A stretch of DNA of 64,000 nucleotides from an uncultured Eubacteriales bacterium (GCA_900545515.1 UQZA01000005.1:52279-116278), one strand, 5' to 3'. Positions 16,443 through 25,287 are shown, counted from the first letter of the stretch. The notes: generated from the sequence alone by a model not told the origin. Numbers and translations are program-made.

Positions 16443-17270
16443 TTAATCCGGCAACGCCTCATCCGGTACGCTCCCCTGGCAAACCAAGGTGGCAGGGCCG
16501 GTGAGGAAGAGGGCGGACACCTGGCCGCCGGACGCCTCCGCATCCACCAAAAGCCGCCCTCCCAGATTCTCCACCTGCACCCCCTGGCCAGACACTTGCC
16601 CAAGGACCGTAAGCAGGGCCACCAGAGAGCCGGTTCCTGTACCGCAGGCATAGGTAAAGTCCTCTACCCCCCGTTCAAAGGTCCGGATCACCAGGTGATC
16701 CGGAGCCAGAACATCATAAAGGTTAGCGTTGGCTCCCTTGGAAAAGGCGGGATCGTGACGAAGCGCCCGCCCCCTTGGCCGCAGCTCCTCCAAAGGCAGC
16801 TCCTGGAGGCCAGGCACCCGGACGATGGCGTGGGGTACTCCCGGCCGGCCCAGCTCCACGTAACCGGCCGGCCCCAGGGCCGTGTCACGCCGGGGCTCCA
16901 AAACCGACGGCAGGTTGAGCTGCACCCGGTAGGAATCCGGACCCAGCCGGGTCCCTACGACCAGCCCCGCCGTGGTCTCCACCCGCTGCACATCCCCGGC
17001 CAGCCCCCGTTCATACCCATACCGGCAAATACACCGGGCGCCGTTGCCGCACATCTCCCCCAGGGAGCCGTCGGAGTTATAAAACCGCATCTTAAAGTCG
17101 CCCCCCTGGGTTCCCTCTTCCACCGCCATGAGGCCGTCAGCCCCAATGGAGAAGCGCCGCCGGCACAGCGCCAGGGCAATGCGCCCCAGCCGGTCCGGGG
17201 AAGCGCCAAGGACCCGGTTGTCGAGAATGATAAAGTCGTTGCCTGCGCCATTCATCTTCCAAAACTCCAT
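16443..17270 (-). CDS. dapF: Diaminopimelate epimerase
   Basis: DapF converts LL- to meso-diaminopimelate for lysine and peptidoglycan synthesis in the cytoplasm. The 275-residue sequence has both catalytic cysteines of the family: Cys74 in EMCGNGARC and Cys209 in ACGTGTGS. It also has the KMNGAGNDFIILDN start and FYNSDGSLGEMCGN. The ATG at 17270 was chosen because AGGAGG lies seven bases upstream and the protein starts as the family does. The rest of the lysine pathway is not nearby. Confidence 0.95.
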   Translation of the reverse strand: MEFWKMNGAGNDFIILDNRVLGASPDRLGRIALALCRRRFSIGADGLMAVEEGTQGGDFKMRFYNSDGSLGEMCGNGARCICRYGYERGLAGDVQRVETTAGLVVGTRLGPDSYRVQLNLPSVLEPRRDTALGPAGYVELGRPGVPHAIVRVPGLQELPLEELRPRGRALRHDPAFSKGANANLYDVLAPDHLVIRTFERGVEDFTYACGTGTGSLVALLTVLGQVSGQGVQVENLGGRLLVDAEASGGQVSALFLTGPATLVCQGSVPDEALPD

Positions 17271-17290
17271 AGGGGGCCTCCTTGTAAGCA

Positions 17291-17324
17291 AAAGGTGCTG
17301 AGATGTTGCCATCTTAGCACCTTT
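17291..17324. other. Hairpin in the dapF leader
   Basis: AAAGGTGCTGAGATG (17291-17305) pairs with CATCTTAGCACCTTT (17310-17324) with a TTGC loop. A T-run follows on the plus strand but not on the minus strand. No plus-strand gene ends here, so it may be a leader structure of dapF. No lysine riboswitch is recognised. Confidence 0.5.
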
Positions 17325-17495
17325 TTTCCGGGTTGTATAGGGAAAAACCTGCGGGAAACTGGGCAAATTCTGCTCATTCGGCAAGACGGTTTGAATCTGT
17401 AAAAGTTGTAAGGAGGCATCCGTCCTGCAACATACTTTCTACTATGTTAAAATGTTATATATCATACGTAGCTATATAAATTAGAAGGTACTGAA

Positions 17496-17744
17496 ATGAA
17501 ATACCTTTTCCGGTATCTTGCGGCGACTCCTAGGCGACTTGCTCTTTATATGATCATCGCGCCTGTCAATGCAGCAGTAGACGTAGGCCTCGCATACATC
17601 ATGGCCATTGCAATTGAATTTGCAATAGCTGGCGACCTGCGCCAGGCGGGAAAATACACCCTGATTCTCATTTGCTATATTCTGCTTAGCTTTTTTACTG
17701 GTTACTTTCGCAAAAAACTTCGGGTGGGCATGCCCCCTTCATGA
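17496..17744 (+). pseudogene. N-terminal fragment of an ABC exporter membrane domain
   Basis: The 82 residues hold an N-terminal stretch typical of type IV ABC exporters (MKYLFRYLAATPRRLALYM), then two hydrophobic helices (residues about 15-45 and 55-70). Homology appears to stop around residue 76 and the frame ends at 82, within a strong inverted repeat. Full-length exporters are about 570 residues, so this is a truncated remnant. GAAGG lies eight bases before the ATG. It is low-GC compared with its neighbours, suggesting transfer. The region 17745-17909 holds no gene. Confidence 0.6.
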
Positions 17745-17783
17745 GAGACAGTGAAAAAAGAAATCACTGTGACTCACGAAGGG
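17735..17783. repeat. Inverted repeat at the truncation point of the ABC fragment
   Basis: Arms of 19 bases at 17735-17753 and 17765-17783 pair with three mismatches around an 11-base A-rich loop. There is no T-run on either side. Its place at the break in the exporter gene suggests a recombination or insertion scar rather than a terminator. Confidence 0.6.
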
Positions 17784-17909
17784 AGCATATCATCTGCTTC
17801 CCGGCGCAAAATTCTGCCAGGTCTCCCACCAGAGCATACACGTATGGCTAAGAGCCCAACATTATACACTGGCGCGGCAGCGCTTTGGGCCCAGCTGGAC
17901 ACATAGCCC

Positions 17910-18473
17910 TTAGGGAACATGCCGGGCCAGCCGGTGGGAGAGGAGCCAGGCTAGGGTGAGTTTGACTGCGTCCGGCAGCAGGAAAGGGACAACGCATTTG
18001 GCCAGCACCACACCCAGAGAGATTGGGCCGGTTTTTTGCAGGTAAACCAGGAGAAACCAACCGGTTCCAGCGGCGTAGCACAGCAGCAGACCCAGGACCA
18101 TGGCCAACAGCCGGACCCAGCCCTTATTTCCCAGCAGGGCCGTCAGCGCCCAGTAGAGCAGGCCGGACAGCAAAAAGCCAAAGATGTACCCACCTGTGGT
18201 ACCCAAGAGGACGCCGAAGCCGCCCCGGAATCCGGAAAATACCGGCAGACCCACAGCGCCCAGCACCAAATACAGGGCAATGGCAATGGTCCCCCGCTTC
18301 CCGCCCAGCAGCCCCAAGGCGGCAAACACGCCGAAGGTCTGCAATGTAAAGGGTACCTCCCCCGGCACCGTCAGCCAGGCACTCACAGCCAGAATGGCCG
18401 CAAACAGGGCGCACAGGACCATATCCCGAAGAGAAAAGCCCTTTTTTCCTGTGACACGTTTTGTTTCTTCCAT
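17910..18473 (-). CDS. bioY: Biotin ECF transporter substrate-binding protein BioY
   Basis: BioY is the membrane protein that binds biotin for an energy-coupling-factor importer. The 187-residue protein has five to six membrane helices. It also has the BioY signatures VPGEVPFTLQTFGVFAALGL, GAVGLPVFSGFRGGFGVLLG and TTGGYIFGF. The ATG at 18473 was chosen for AAGGAG nine bases upstream. No EcfA or EcfT gene is nearby, so it must use a shared module or act alone. A BirA-type operator overlaps its promoter. Confidence 0.94.
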   Translation of the reverse strand: MEETKRVTGKKGFSLRDMVLCALFAAILAVSAWLTVPGEVPFTLQTFGVFAALGLLGGKRGTIAIALYLVLGAVGLPVFSGFRGGFGVLLGTTGGYIFGFLLSGLLYWALTALLGNKGWVRLLAMVLGLLLCYAAGTGWFLLVYLQKTGPISLGVVLAKCVVPFLLPDAVKLTLAWLLSHRLARHVP

Positions 18474-18505
18474 AAAAGCCATCTCCTTTTCCATGTAGCT
18501 GGACC

Positions 18506-18559
18506 AGTATGCCACAAATTCCGCAAATTGTCAACTATATTTTTAAATATGGTTGACAA
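18506..18559 (-). promoter_or_regulatory. bioY promoter with BirA-type operator
   Basis: TTGTCAAC (18528-18535) and GTTGACAA (18552-18559) form a perfect palindrome around 16 AT-rich bases, the layout of biotin-repressor operators. The proximal half contains the -35 TTGACA; the -10 CATACT (18506-18511) follows after 17 bases. BirA with biotinyl-AMP would therefore block RNA polymerase when biotin is plentiful. Confidence 0.8.
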
Positions 18560-18685
18560 TCCAGGCCCATTGACACCCAAGCTCCCAGCCCGGCACACCC
18601 AGGCCGGTTTGGGCGCTAAAATCCGGCCAGGAAACATGGCTTCCTGGCCGGTAATACATAATGCTATTGTAATAACCCCGGAAAG

Positions 18686-19882
18686 TTAGCCTTCCAGGTT
18701 CTCGCCGTTGGCCTTGCTGAACACATGGGCCACATTGCCGCCGAAGGAGAAATGGATGGTGGAGCCCATGCTGAAGCTGCTGAGCTCGTGGCCGTTCATG
18801 TCCATGGTTTGGACAATGATGACCACATCCTTGCCATCGGCCATGGTGGAGTGCAGGTGCACCGCAGAGCCCATCATTTCGGACACGTCCACCTTGGCGG
18901 AGATGCCGTCCTTGGACAGGATGATGTGCTCAGGACGAACGCCCAGGGTCACATCCTGGGGCTGCACATTCTTGGCGGAGAGAGCAGCCTGCTTCTCAGG
19001 CGACAGCTCTACCTTCATACCGCCCACAGCAACCACGTACTTGCCGCCTTCCTTCACCAGCTTGGCGTCGAAGAAGTTCATCTGCGGAGTGCCAATGAAG
19101 CCGGCGACAAACAGGTTATGGGGATGGTTGAAGACCTCCTGGGGGGTGCCGATCTGCTGGATGAAGCCGTCCTTCATAATGACGATCCGGTCGCCCAGGG
19201 TCATGGCCTCGGTCTGGTCGTGTGTAACGTAAATAAAGGTTGTATCGATCCGTTCGCGGAGCTTGATGATCTCGGCGCGCATCTGGTTCCGGAGCTTGGC
19301 GTCCAGGTTAGACAGAGGCTCGTCCATCAGGAAAACCTGGGGGTCCCGGACGATGGCGCGGCCAATGGCCACACGCTGGCGCTGACCGCCGGACAGGGCC
19401 TTCGGCTTCCGGCCCAGGTACTGGGTGATATCCAGAATCTCTGCAGCCTGCTTGACCTTCTTGTCGATCTCGTCCTTGGGAACCTTCCGGAGCTTCAGGG
19501 CAAAGGCCATGTTTTCATACACAGTCATGTGGGGATACAGGGCGTAGTTCTGGAAGACCATGGCGATATCCCGGTCCTTGGGAGCCACGTCGTTCACCAG
19601 ACGGTCGCCAATGTACAATTCGCCGCCGGAGATCTCCTCCAGACCGGCCACCATACGCAGGGTGGTGGACTTGCCGCAGCCGGAGGGGCCAACCAGAACG
19701 ATGAACTCCTTGTCCTTGATCTCCAGGTTGAAGTCATGAACCGCAACAACGCCCTCGTCCGTAATGGTCAGCTGGGCCTTGCCCTCCTGGGGAGCTTCGT
19801 CCTTTTTCTTCTTCTTTTTCTTGTTGTCATCGCCGCTGAACGGGTAAACCTTCTTGATTCCTTTTAAAGTTACACTTGCCAT
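18686..19882 (-). CDS. Multiple-sugar ABC transporter ATPase (MsmK/UgpC type), orphan
   Basis: This 398-residue ATPase of the CUT1 sugar-import family has Walker [10 protein letters not shown] at residues 65-73, the signature LSGGQRQR, Walker [17 protein letters not shown] and the switch [12 protein letters not shown]-terminal OB-type regulatory domain ([11 protein letters not shown]) follows. An unusual insertion at residues 18-45 holds seven consecutive lysines between the first strand and Walker A. No permease or binding protein is adjacent, so it probably serves several sugar transporters, as MsmK does in streptococci. The ATG at 19882 has GGAG nine bases upstream; an upstream extension to 19969 is less likely. 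Confidence 0.92.
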   Translation of the reverse strand: MASVTLKGIKKVYPFSGDDNKKKKKKKDEAPQEGKAQLTITDEGVVAVHDFNLEIKDKEFIVLVGPSGCGKSTTLRMVAGLEEISGGELYIGDRLVNDVAPKDRDIAMVFQNYALYPHMTVYENMAFALKLRKVPKDEIDKKVKQAAEILDITQYLGRKPKALSGGQRQRVAIGRAIVRDPQVFLMDEPLSNLDAKLRNQMRAEIIKLRERIDTTFIYVTHDQTEAMTLGDRIVIMKDGFIQQIGTPQEVFNHPHNLFVAGFIGTPQMNFFDAKLVKEGGKYVVAVGGMKVELSPEKQAALSAKNVQPQDVTLGVRPEHIILSKDGISAKVDVSEMMGSAVHLHSTMADGKDVVIIVQTMDMNGHELSSFSMGSTIHFSFGGNVAHVFSKANGENLEG

Positions 19883-20071
19883 ACATTCTGACTCCGATGC
19901 AGGGGCATCCGCGCCATGCATCTCGTGGTCGCCCATGGATGGCGACACCACATTGCGACAGGTCTCCACACTGCCGCACCGCGAGTCCGGCGGATTTTTG
20001 TATTCCTCCTTTTTAGGGAGACTGGCCTATCGCTTGCGCGTGGAGTAGACATACCTCCCCTGTATAGTGTC

Positions 20072-20100
20072 ATAATACCATGAAATGAGAGGCGACGCAA
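20072..20100 (-). promoter_or_regulatory. Promoter of the MsmK-type ATPase gene
   Basis: TTGCGT (20095-20100) and TATTAT (20072-20077) are spaced by 17 bases on the minus strand. The leader to the ATG at 19882 is about 185 bases and contains an unused AAAAAGGAGG. Confidence 0.6.
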
Positions 20101-20152
20101 GCGGATAATGTTACAAAAATGCATGCATCTTTTTGCGCACCTTGCACAAAAC

Positions 20153-20524
20153 CTACCGGGCCACAGCAATGGGCCAGGTGTGATCCGGCCAAACCGCAAC
20201 GGCAGGAGCCTCCAGAGAAACCTGCACCCGGCTTCTCTCCCAGCCGTTTTCCAGCAGCCGGTACTCCCCAGGGGGCAAGTTTTGGAAAATCCCATAGTTA
20301 TCCCCGGGGTATGCAGGGTCGTAAAAAATATGTATGGTGCGGCAAAAACCGGCGCCTACCAGGTCGTAGGAATATACTGCCGGCGCTGGCCCGCCGGGGC
20401 AGGTGACCGTGACGGTACAGGGCCCTGCCTCTCCCCGCAGCGCCGGCCAACCCAGACGCCAGGTGTACAGGCAGGCAACCCCAAGGGCCACCGCCAAGAA
20501 AAAGCATCCCAAAATCCGCCGCAT
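20153..20524 (-). CDS. Small membrane-anchored protein of unknown function
   Basis: This 123-residue protein has one N-terminal hydrophobic helix (ILGCFFLAVALGVACLYTW) and then an extracytoplasmic part of about 90 residues. That part has two Cys and strands such as CTVTVTC and NLPPGEYRLLENGW; the latter resembles the loop of small beta-sandwich domains found in surface proteins. No family is recognised. The ATG at 20524 has GGGGAAG seven bases upstream; ATGs at 20539 and beyond are less well placed. Confidence 0.5.
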   Translation of the reverse strand: MRRILGCFFLAVALGVACLYTWRLGWPALRGEAGPCTVTVTCPGGPAPAVYSYDLVGAGFCRTIHIFYDPAYPGDNYGIFQNLPPGEYRLLENGWERSRVQVSLEAPAVAVWPDHTWPIAVAR

Positions 20525-20579
20525 ATGCCACTTCCCCATTTCCCTTTTGTGCCTTGCTCCAGTATAGCGGCGGCGGGAG

Positions 20580-20620
20580 AAAAAAGCCCCCAAAACCTGT
20601 CGCGCAGGTGGGGACTTTTT
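20580..20620. terminator. Bidirectional terminator
   Basis: GCCCCC..ACCTG pairs with CAGGT..GGGGAC (20586-20615), with five T on the plus side (20616-20620) and six on the minus side (20580-20585). On the minus strand it lies between the candidate small RNA and the gene at 20153-20524, insulating them. Confidence 0.7.
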
Positions 20621-20688
20621 CACAGGGCAGCAGCCCATGATGTACATGATTCAAGGACATCCCTCAGAGCAGGGCTATCCCATCTGCC

Positions 20689-20826
20689 AAAAAATAGCAA
20701 GCCGGCAGGAGTTACCTGCCGGCCTGCCGGAAAAGAGGGGAGGTGGTTCTACTGCGGAGCGTGCGTTAGAGAGAGACCAAGCGCCGGGCACAGACGCGGT
20801 CACGCACGAACCGGGGCACAACTACC
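20689..20826 (-). ncRNA. Candidate small RNA with exposed CCUCC stretch
   Basis: A promoter, a structured body and a terminator lie within about 140 bases and no protein is encoded. From the predicted start (about 20826) the RNA would form a perfect 7-bp stem (CGUGCGU at 20802-20808 with ACGCACG at 20760-20766). An inner GACCGCG/CGC-GGUC stem lies inside it. An apparently unpaired ACCACCUCCCCU stretch (20736-20747) follows, and a perfect GCCGGCAGG/CCTGCCGGC terminator hairpin (20701-20723) with a T-run closes it. The CCUCC core could pair with Shine-Dalgarno sites. It does not look like 6S, SRP RNA or tmRNA. Confidence 0.6.
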
Positions 20827-20832
20827 GTGGAT

Positions 20833-20861
20833 ACTATATCAAAAATTGTCAAAAAAAGCAA
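20833..20861 (-). promoter_or_regulatory. Promoter of the candidate small RNA
   Basis: TTGCTT (20856-20861) and TATAGT (20833-20838) are spaced by 17 bases on the minus strand. The surrounding sequence is AT-rich, unlike the transcribed part. The region 20862-21048 holds nothing else recognisable. Confidence 0.65.
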
Positions 20862-21048
20862 GAGGAAAGTCAAAAATAAATCTTGAAAAAAGGGAACTCC
20901 CTCTCCGGGCTGAAACGCTGTGTAAGCAACGGACGGTAAAAATCAAATTGTATAATATTATTGCATCTTCTTGGAACGCACAAAAAATCGCAGCCCATCT
21001 CAGCTGTTCCCCAGCCTGTCCGCAAACGAAATACACCTCATCCAAGAC

Positions 21049-21077
21049 TTGCATTTTTCCCGGGACTGTGCTATTAT
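21049..21077 (+). promoter_or_regulatory. Promoter of the marR-ABC exporter operon
   Basis: TTGCAT (21049-21054) and TATTAT (21072-21077) are spaced by 17 bases. The start would be about 40 bases before the MarR gene. No clear MarR palindrome was picked out. Confidence 0.65.
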
Positions 21078-21123
21078 GTAGCACGCAACCGATATCCACG
21101 ACTTAAGGAAGGAGGCAAATGCC

Positions 21124-21600
21124 ATGCCACAGGAACGCCCCAACGGCCACCGGATCAAGCAGCTGCACATCCTGACCCGCCAGCGCATGGGAGGAACCCT
21201 GGAGCAGCTGGAACTGACGCCGGCCCAGTCCCATGTCCTGCACTACTTGGTGGAGCACCGGGCCCAATGCCCAGGCCCCAGGGATGTGGAAGAATTTTTC
21301 TCCCTGACCCACCCCACGGTCTCCGGCATTCTGTCCCGGCTGGAAGCCAAAGGCTTCGTATCATTCCGGACGGACCGGGACGACCGCCGCTGCAAACGCA
21401 TTCATGTGTCGGAAAAGGCCCTGACCTGCGACGGCCAAATTCACGACTACATCGAAGCTCTGGAGAAGCAAATGGTACAGGATTTCACCCCAGAGGAGCA
21501 GGCGCAGTTTTCCAGTCTCCTGGACCGGGCCATACAAAATTTAGGCGGCGAGCCCGGAATCTTTCATAAGCTTCACAAAAAGGAGGATGCCCATCTATGA
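21124..21600 (+). CDS. MarR-family transcriptional regulator
   Basis: This is a 158-residue winged-helix repressor. The core covers LTPAQSHVLHYLVEH, the recognition region FFSLTHPTVSGILSRLEAKG and the wing FRTDRDDRRCKRIHVSEKA, flanked by helices for dimer formation. GGAAGGAGG precedes the ATG by about seven bases. Its stop overlaps the first ABC exporter gene by four bases (ATGA), so it most likely controls its own operon in response to a toxic ligand exported by the pump. Confidence 0.9.
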   Translation: MPQERPNGHRIKQLHILTRQRMGGTLEQLELTPAQSHVLHYLVEHRAQCPGPRDVEEFFSLTHPTVSGILSRLEAKGFVSFRTDRDDRRCKRIHVSEKALTCDGQIHDYIEALEKQMVQDFTPEEQAQFSSLLDRAIQNLGGEPGIFHKLHKKEDAHL

Positions 21601-23360
21601 TTCGACAGCTTTCCCGGAGCATCCGGGAATACAAGATGTATGCCATATTGGCCCCCCTCATGATGGTTGGGGAGGTGGCCATGGAAGTCCTGATCCCCAC
21701 CCTCATGGCGGGATTTATGGACAGCGGCGTAAAAACCTCTGACATGTCTTTTGTCCTGCGCCAGGGCGGCGGACTCCTCCTGTGCGCCATGGCCTCATTG
21801 TGCTTTGGCATACTGTCGGCCACCTTTGCCTCCCGGGCAGCGGCCGGCTTCGCCAAAAACCTGCGGCAGGATATATTCTACAAAGTGCAGACCTATTCCT
21901 TTGCCAACATTGACAAGTTTTCCTCTTCCTCCATCGTAACCCGCCTGACCACCGACGTGGCCAACCTGCAAAATGCATTCCAGGTGATCATCCGCATGGC
22001 CATCCGCTGCGGTATGATGCTGATTCTGTCCCTCACCATGGCTCTGCGCATCAGCCCCCGGCTGTGCCTCATTTACTGTGTGGTGATGCCCCTGCTGGCC
22101 TGCGGCCTGTTTTTCGTCATCGGAAAGGTGCGCAGGATTTTTGACCGGGTCTTCAAAACCTATGACCGGCTAAACAATGTGGTCCAGGAGAATCTCCACG
22201 GCATTCGGGTGGTAAAATCCTTCGTCCGGGAAGAGCAGGAAAAAGAGAAATTCAGCCAGGTTTCCCGATCCATCTTCCGGGATTTTGTAAAGGCGGAGCA
22301 CATCCTGGCCTTCAACAATCCCATGATGCAGACGGCAGCCTACACCTGCATGCTGCTCATCTCCTGGTTTGGCGCCAAAATGGTGTTGGCCTCCGGCGAC
22401 AACGGAGCGCTGGGCCTCACCACAGGGCAGCTTTCCAGTATGTTCACCTACACCCAGCAAATTTTGGGCTCCCTCATGATGCTCTCTATGGTGTTTGTGA
22501 TGATCACCATGTCCCGGGCGGCGGGTCAACGGGCTGTGGAGCTGCTGAAGGAGGTACCGGATCTGGCCTCCCCGGCAAATCCCGTAACCCAGGTGGCAGA
22601 CGGCTCCATTGATTTTGAGAACGTCAGCTTCCGCTATTCCAAGGAGGCCAAGCGGGACGCCCTGGAGGGGGTCACCCTCCACATCCGTTCAGGCATGACC
22701 GTGGGAATTCTGGGCGGCACCGGCTCATCCAAGTCCACTCTGGTCCAGCTGATTCCCCGGCTGTACGACGCCACGCAGGGCGTAGTGAAGGTGGGCGGCA
22801 TAGATGTTCGCCAGTATGATCTGGAGGTCCTCCGGGATCAGGTGGCCATGGTTTTGCAGAAAAATGTTCTCTTTTCCGGCACCATTGCCGACAACCTCCG
22901 CTGGGGCAATCCCCAGGCCACCCAGGAAGAGCTGGTCCACGCCTGCCGCCTGGCCTGCGCCGACGAATTCATCCAAAGCTTTCCGGACGGGTATGAGACC
23001 CACATTGAGCAGGGCGGCGCCAATGTCTCCGGCGGGCAGAAGCAGCGGCTGTGCATCGCCCGGGCCCTGTTGAAAAAACCCCGGATTCTCATTCTGGACG
23101 ACTCCACCTCCGCCGTGGACACCGCCACTGACGCCAGAATCCGCCAGGCCTTCCGGGAGGAAATTCCGGACACCACCAAGCTCATCATCGCCCAGCGGGT
23201 GGCCTCGGTGGAGCATGCGGACCTGATCCTGGTGCTGGACGACGGGCGGATTGTGGACCAGGGAACTCATACAGAGCTCCTGAACCGTTCCCCCATCTAC
23301 CAGGAGGTCTATCAGTCTCAGCGGAAAGGAGGCGACGAACATGCCCAGAATCCAGCTTAA
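21597..23360 (+). CDS. ABC exporter half-transporter A (degenerate ATP site)
   Basis: This 587-residue protein joins six membrane helices (residues about 15-310) to an ATPase domain. The Walker A is GGTGSSKST, the signature VSGGQKQR and Walker B LILDDSTSAVD. The residue after the Walker B Asp is Asp rather than the catalytic Glu, the mark of the non-canonical half in heterodimeric exporters such as BmrC/LmrC. It overlaps MarR at the start and its partner at the end. The pair is probably a multidrug or lipid exporter. Confidence 0.92.
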   Translation: MIRQLSRSIREYKMYAILAPLMMVGEVAMEVLIPTLMAGFMDSGVKTSDMSFVLRQGGGLLLCAMASLCFGILSATFASRAAAGFAKNLRQDIFYKVQTYSFANIDKFSSSSIVTRLTTDVANLQNAFQVIIRMAIRCGMMLILSLTMALRISPRLCLIYCVVMPLLACGLFFVIGKVRRIFDRVFKTYDRLNNVVQENLHGIRVVKSFVREEQEKEKFSQVSRSIFRDFVKAEHILAFNNPMMQTAAYTCMLLISWFGAKMVLASGDNGALGLTTGQLSSMFTYTQQILGSLMMLSMVFVMITMSRAAGQRAVELLKEVPDLASPANPVTQVADGSIDFENVSFRYSKEAKRDALEGVTLHIRSGMTVGILGGTGSSKSTLVQLIPRLYDATQGVVKVGGIDVRQYDLEVLRDQVAMVLQKNVLFSGTIADNLRWGNPQATQEELVHACRLACADEFIQSFPDGYETHIEQGGANVSGGQKQRLCIARALLKKPRILILDDSTSAVDTATDARIRQAFREEIPDTTKLIIAQRVASVEHADLILVLDDGRIVDQGTHTELLNRSPIYQEVYQSQRKGGDEHAQNPA

Positions 23361-25233
23361 AGGCGATGGCAGAAAGGCCCGCGCCCCGAAGGAAACCTTG
23401 GGGAGGCTCCTGAGCTACATGGCCCCGTACAAACGGACCCTGGCTTTGGTGCTGGTCTGCATCCTGGTGACCTCCGTGGCCACCGTAGCCGGCAGCAAGT
23501 CTTTGCAATATGTGGTAGACGATTACATCCGTCCCCTGCTGCAAATGGACGCCCCGGACCTGGGACCCCTGTTCCGGTTCCTGTGCATCATGGCCGCCGT
23601 GTATGTGGCAGGCATTCTCTCCTCTTTTTTATACAACTATCTGATGGTCCAGGTGGCCCAGGGAGTTCAGCGGGACATCCGGGATCAGCTGTTTTCCAAC
23701 ATGCAGCGGCTGCCCATCCGCTACTTTGACACCCATACCCACGGCGATCTGATGAGCCGGTACACCAACGACATTGACACCCTCCGTCAGATGATTTCTC
23801 AGGCGATTCCCCAGTGTATCTCATCCGTTGTGACCCTCGTTACGGTGTTTGCCACCATGCTCCTCACCAGCCCCATCCTCACCGGAGTGGTCCTGGTGAC
23901 TTTGGTGGGAACTCTGCTTGCCACGAAGAAGCTCACCGGCATGTCCAGCCGATTCTTTGTGGGGCAGCAGCAGGCCCTGGGCGCGGTAAACGGCTATATT
24001 GAGGAGATGATCCAGGGGCAGAAGGTGGTCAAGGTATTCTGCCACGAGGAAGCCGCCAAGTCGGATTTCGACCGGCTCAATGAAGCTCTCTGCACCAATG
24101 CCTACCGAGCCAACATGTACTCCGGCATGATGGGTCCCGTGAACAACAATCTGGGCTACCTGCAGTATGTTCTGGTGGCCGTAGCCGGGGCCTGGCTCAT
24201 GAGCCGGGGCGGCGGTGTGGCCGTGGGAGCCTTGATGAGCTTTTTGCTTCTGACCCGTAGCTTCAACCAACCCATCAGCCAGGTCTCCAACCAGATCAAC
24301 GCCATTGTCATGGCCTTGGCCGGAGCGGAGCGTATTTTTGAGCTGATGGATGCAGAGCCGGAGGAGGACGGCGGTTACGTCACCCTGGTCAACGTCCGCC
24401 GCAAAGCAGACGGCAGCCTGGAAGAGCGCCCGGAGCACACCGGCCTCTGGGCCTGGAAACACCCCCACAAGGCAGAGGGCACCGTCACCTATACGGAGCT
24501 GAAGGGCGACATCACCATGTCTCAGGTAGACTTCGCCTACGAGCCGGGCAAGCCGGTGCTCCACGATGTGACCCTCTACGCCAAGCCTGGGCAGAAGGTA
24601 GCCTTTGTGGGAGCCACCGGCGCAGGCAAAACCACCATCACAAACCTGTTGAACCGGTTTTATGACATTGCCGACGGCAAGATCCGCTACGACAACATCA
24701 ACATCAACAAAATCCGCAAGCCGGATCTTCGCCGGTCTCTTGGCATCGTGCTCCAGGACACCAACCTCTTCACCGGGACGGTGATGGAGAACATCCGATA
24801 CGGCAATCTGGAAGCCACAGATGAGCAGTGCATTCAGGCGGCCAAGCTGGCCGGAGCCCACGACTTCATTACCCGCCTGCCCAAGGGCTACGAGACGGAG
24901 CTCACCGGAAACGGCGGCAGCCTGAGCCAGGGCCAGCGCCAGCTTCTGTCCATCGCCCGGGCCGCCGTAGCGGACCCCCCGGTGATGATCCTGGACGAGG
25001 CCACCTCCTCCATTGACACCCGCACCGAGGCCCTGGTGCAAAAGGGCATGGACGCCCTGATGGAGGGCCGTACCACCTTCGTCATTGCCCACCGCCTGTC
25101 CACCGTCCGCAACGCCGACTGCATCATGGTCCTGGACCACGGCCGGATTATTGAGCGGGGAACCCACCAGGATCTGATTGCCAGGAAGGGGACCTACTAC
25201 CGGCTGTATACCGGCGCATTTGAACTGGAATAA
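23341..25233 (+). CDS. ABC exporter half-transporter B (canonical ATP site)
   Basis: This 630-residue half-transporter has six membrane helices and an ATPase domain with Walker A GATGAGKTT, signature LSQGQRQL and Walker B MILDEATSSID, including the catalytic Glu. An insertion of about 50 residues between the two domains (around VRRKADGSLEERPEHTGL) resembles the longer partner of BmrCD/LmrCD pairs. It overlaps the first half-transporter by 20 bases. GGAGG lies nine bases before the ATG. Together with half A it completes a heterodimeric exporter with one active and one degenerate site. Confidence 0.92.
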   Translation: MPRIQLKGDGRKARAPKETLGRLLSYMAPYKRTLALVLVCILVTSVATVAGSKSLQYVVDDYIRPLLQMDAPDLGPLFRFLCIMAAVYVAGILSSFLYNYLMVQVAQGVQRDIRDQLFSNMQRLPIRYFDTHTHGDLMSRYTNDIDTLRQMISQAIPQCISSVVTLVTVFATMLLTSPILTGVVLVTLVGTLLATKKLTGMSSRFFVGQQQALGAVNGYIEEMIQGQKVVKVFCHEEAAKSDFDRLNEALCTNAYRANMYSGMMGPVNNNLGYLQYVLVAVAGAWLMSRGGGVAVGALMSFLLLTRSFNQPISQVSNQINAIVMALAGAERIFELMDAEPEEDGGYVTLVNVRRKADGSLEERPEHTGLWAWKHPHKAEGTVTYTELKGDITMSQVDFAYEPGKPVLHDVTLYAKPGQKVAFVGATGAGKTTITNLLNRFYDIADGKIRYDNININKIRKPDLRRSLGIVLQDTNLFTGTVMENIRYGNLEATDEQCIQAAKLAGAHDFITRLPKGYETELTGNGGSLSQGQRQLLSIARAAVADPPVMILDEATSSIDTRTEALVQKGMDALMEGRTTFVIAHRLSTVRNADCIMVLDHGRIIERGTHQDLIARKGTYYRLYTGAFELE

Positions 25234-25250
25234 CGTCTCATTTCCCACAG

Positions 25251-25287
25251 TTCCCTCCTGACAGGTGCATTTTCTGTCAGGAGGGAA
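25251..25287 (+). terminator. Terminator after the ABC exporter operon
   Basis: TTCCCTCCTGACAG (25251-25264) pairs perfectly with CTGTCAGGAGGGAA (25274-25287). The following sequence is T-rich but interrupted (CCTAATTTAAT). Confidence 0.7.

Noticed and set aside
17291..17324. Lysine riboswitch or T-box before dapF
   Set aside because: Only one simple hairpin is present and none of the conserved core sequences is seen.
19870..20049. 60-codon leader frame upstream of the MsmK-type gene
   Set aside because: Its ATG almost touches the GGAGG, the product is Arg-rich and unlike a leader peptide, and no attenuator follows.
20689..20826. Identification of the small RNA as 6S RNA, SRP RNA or tmRNA
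   Set aside because: It lacks the long central bubble of 6S, the conserved GNAR tetraloop of SRP RNA and a tag frame; it remains an unnamed candidate.
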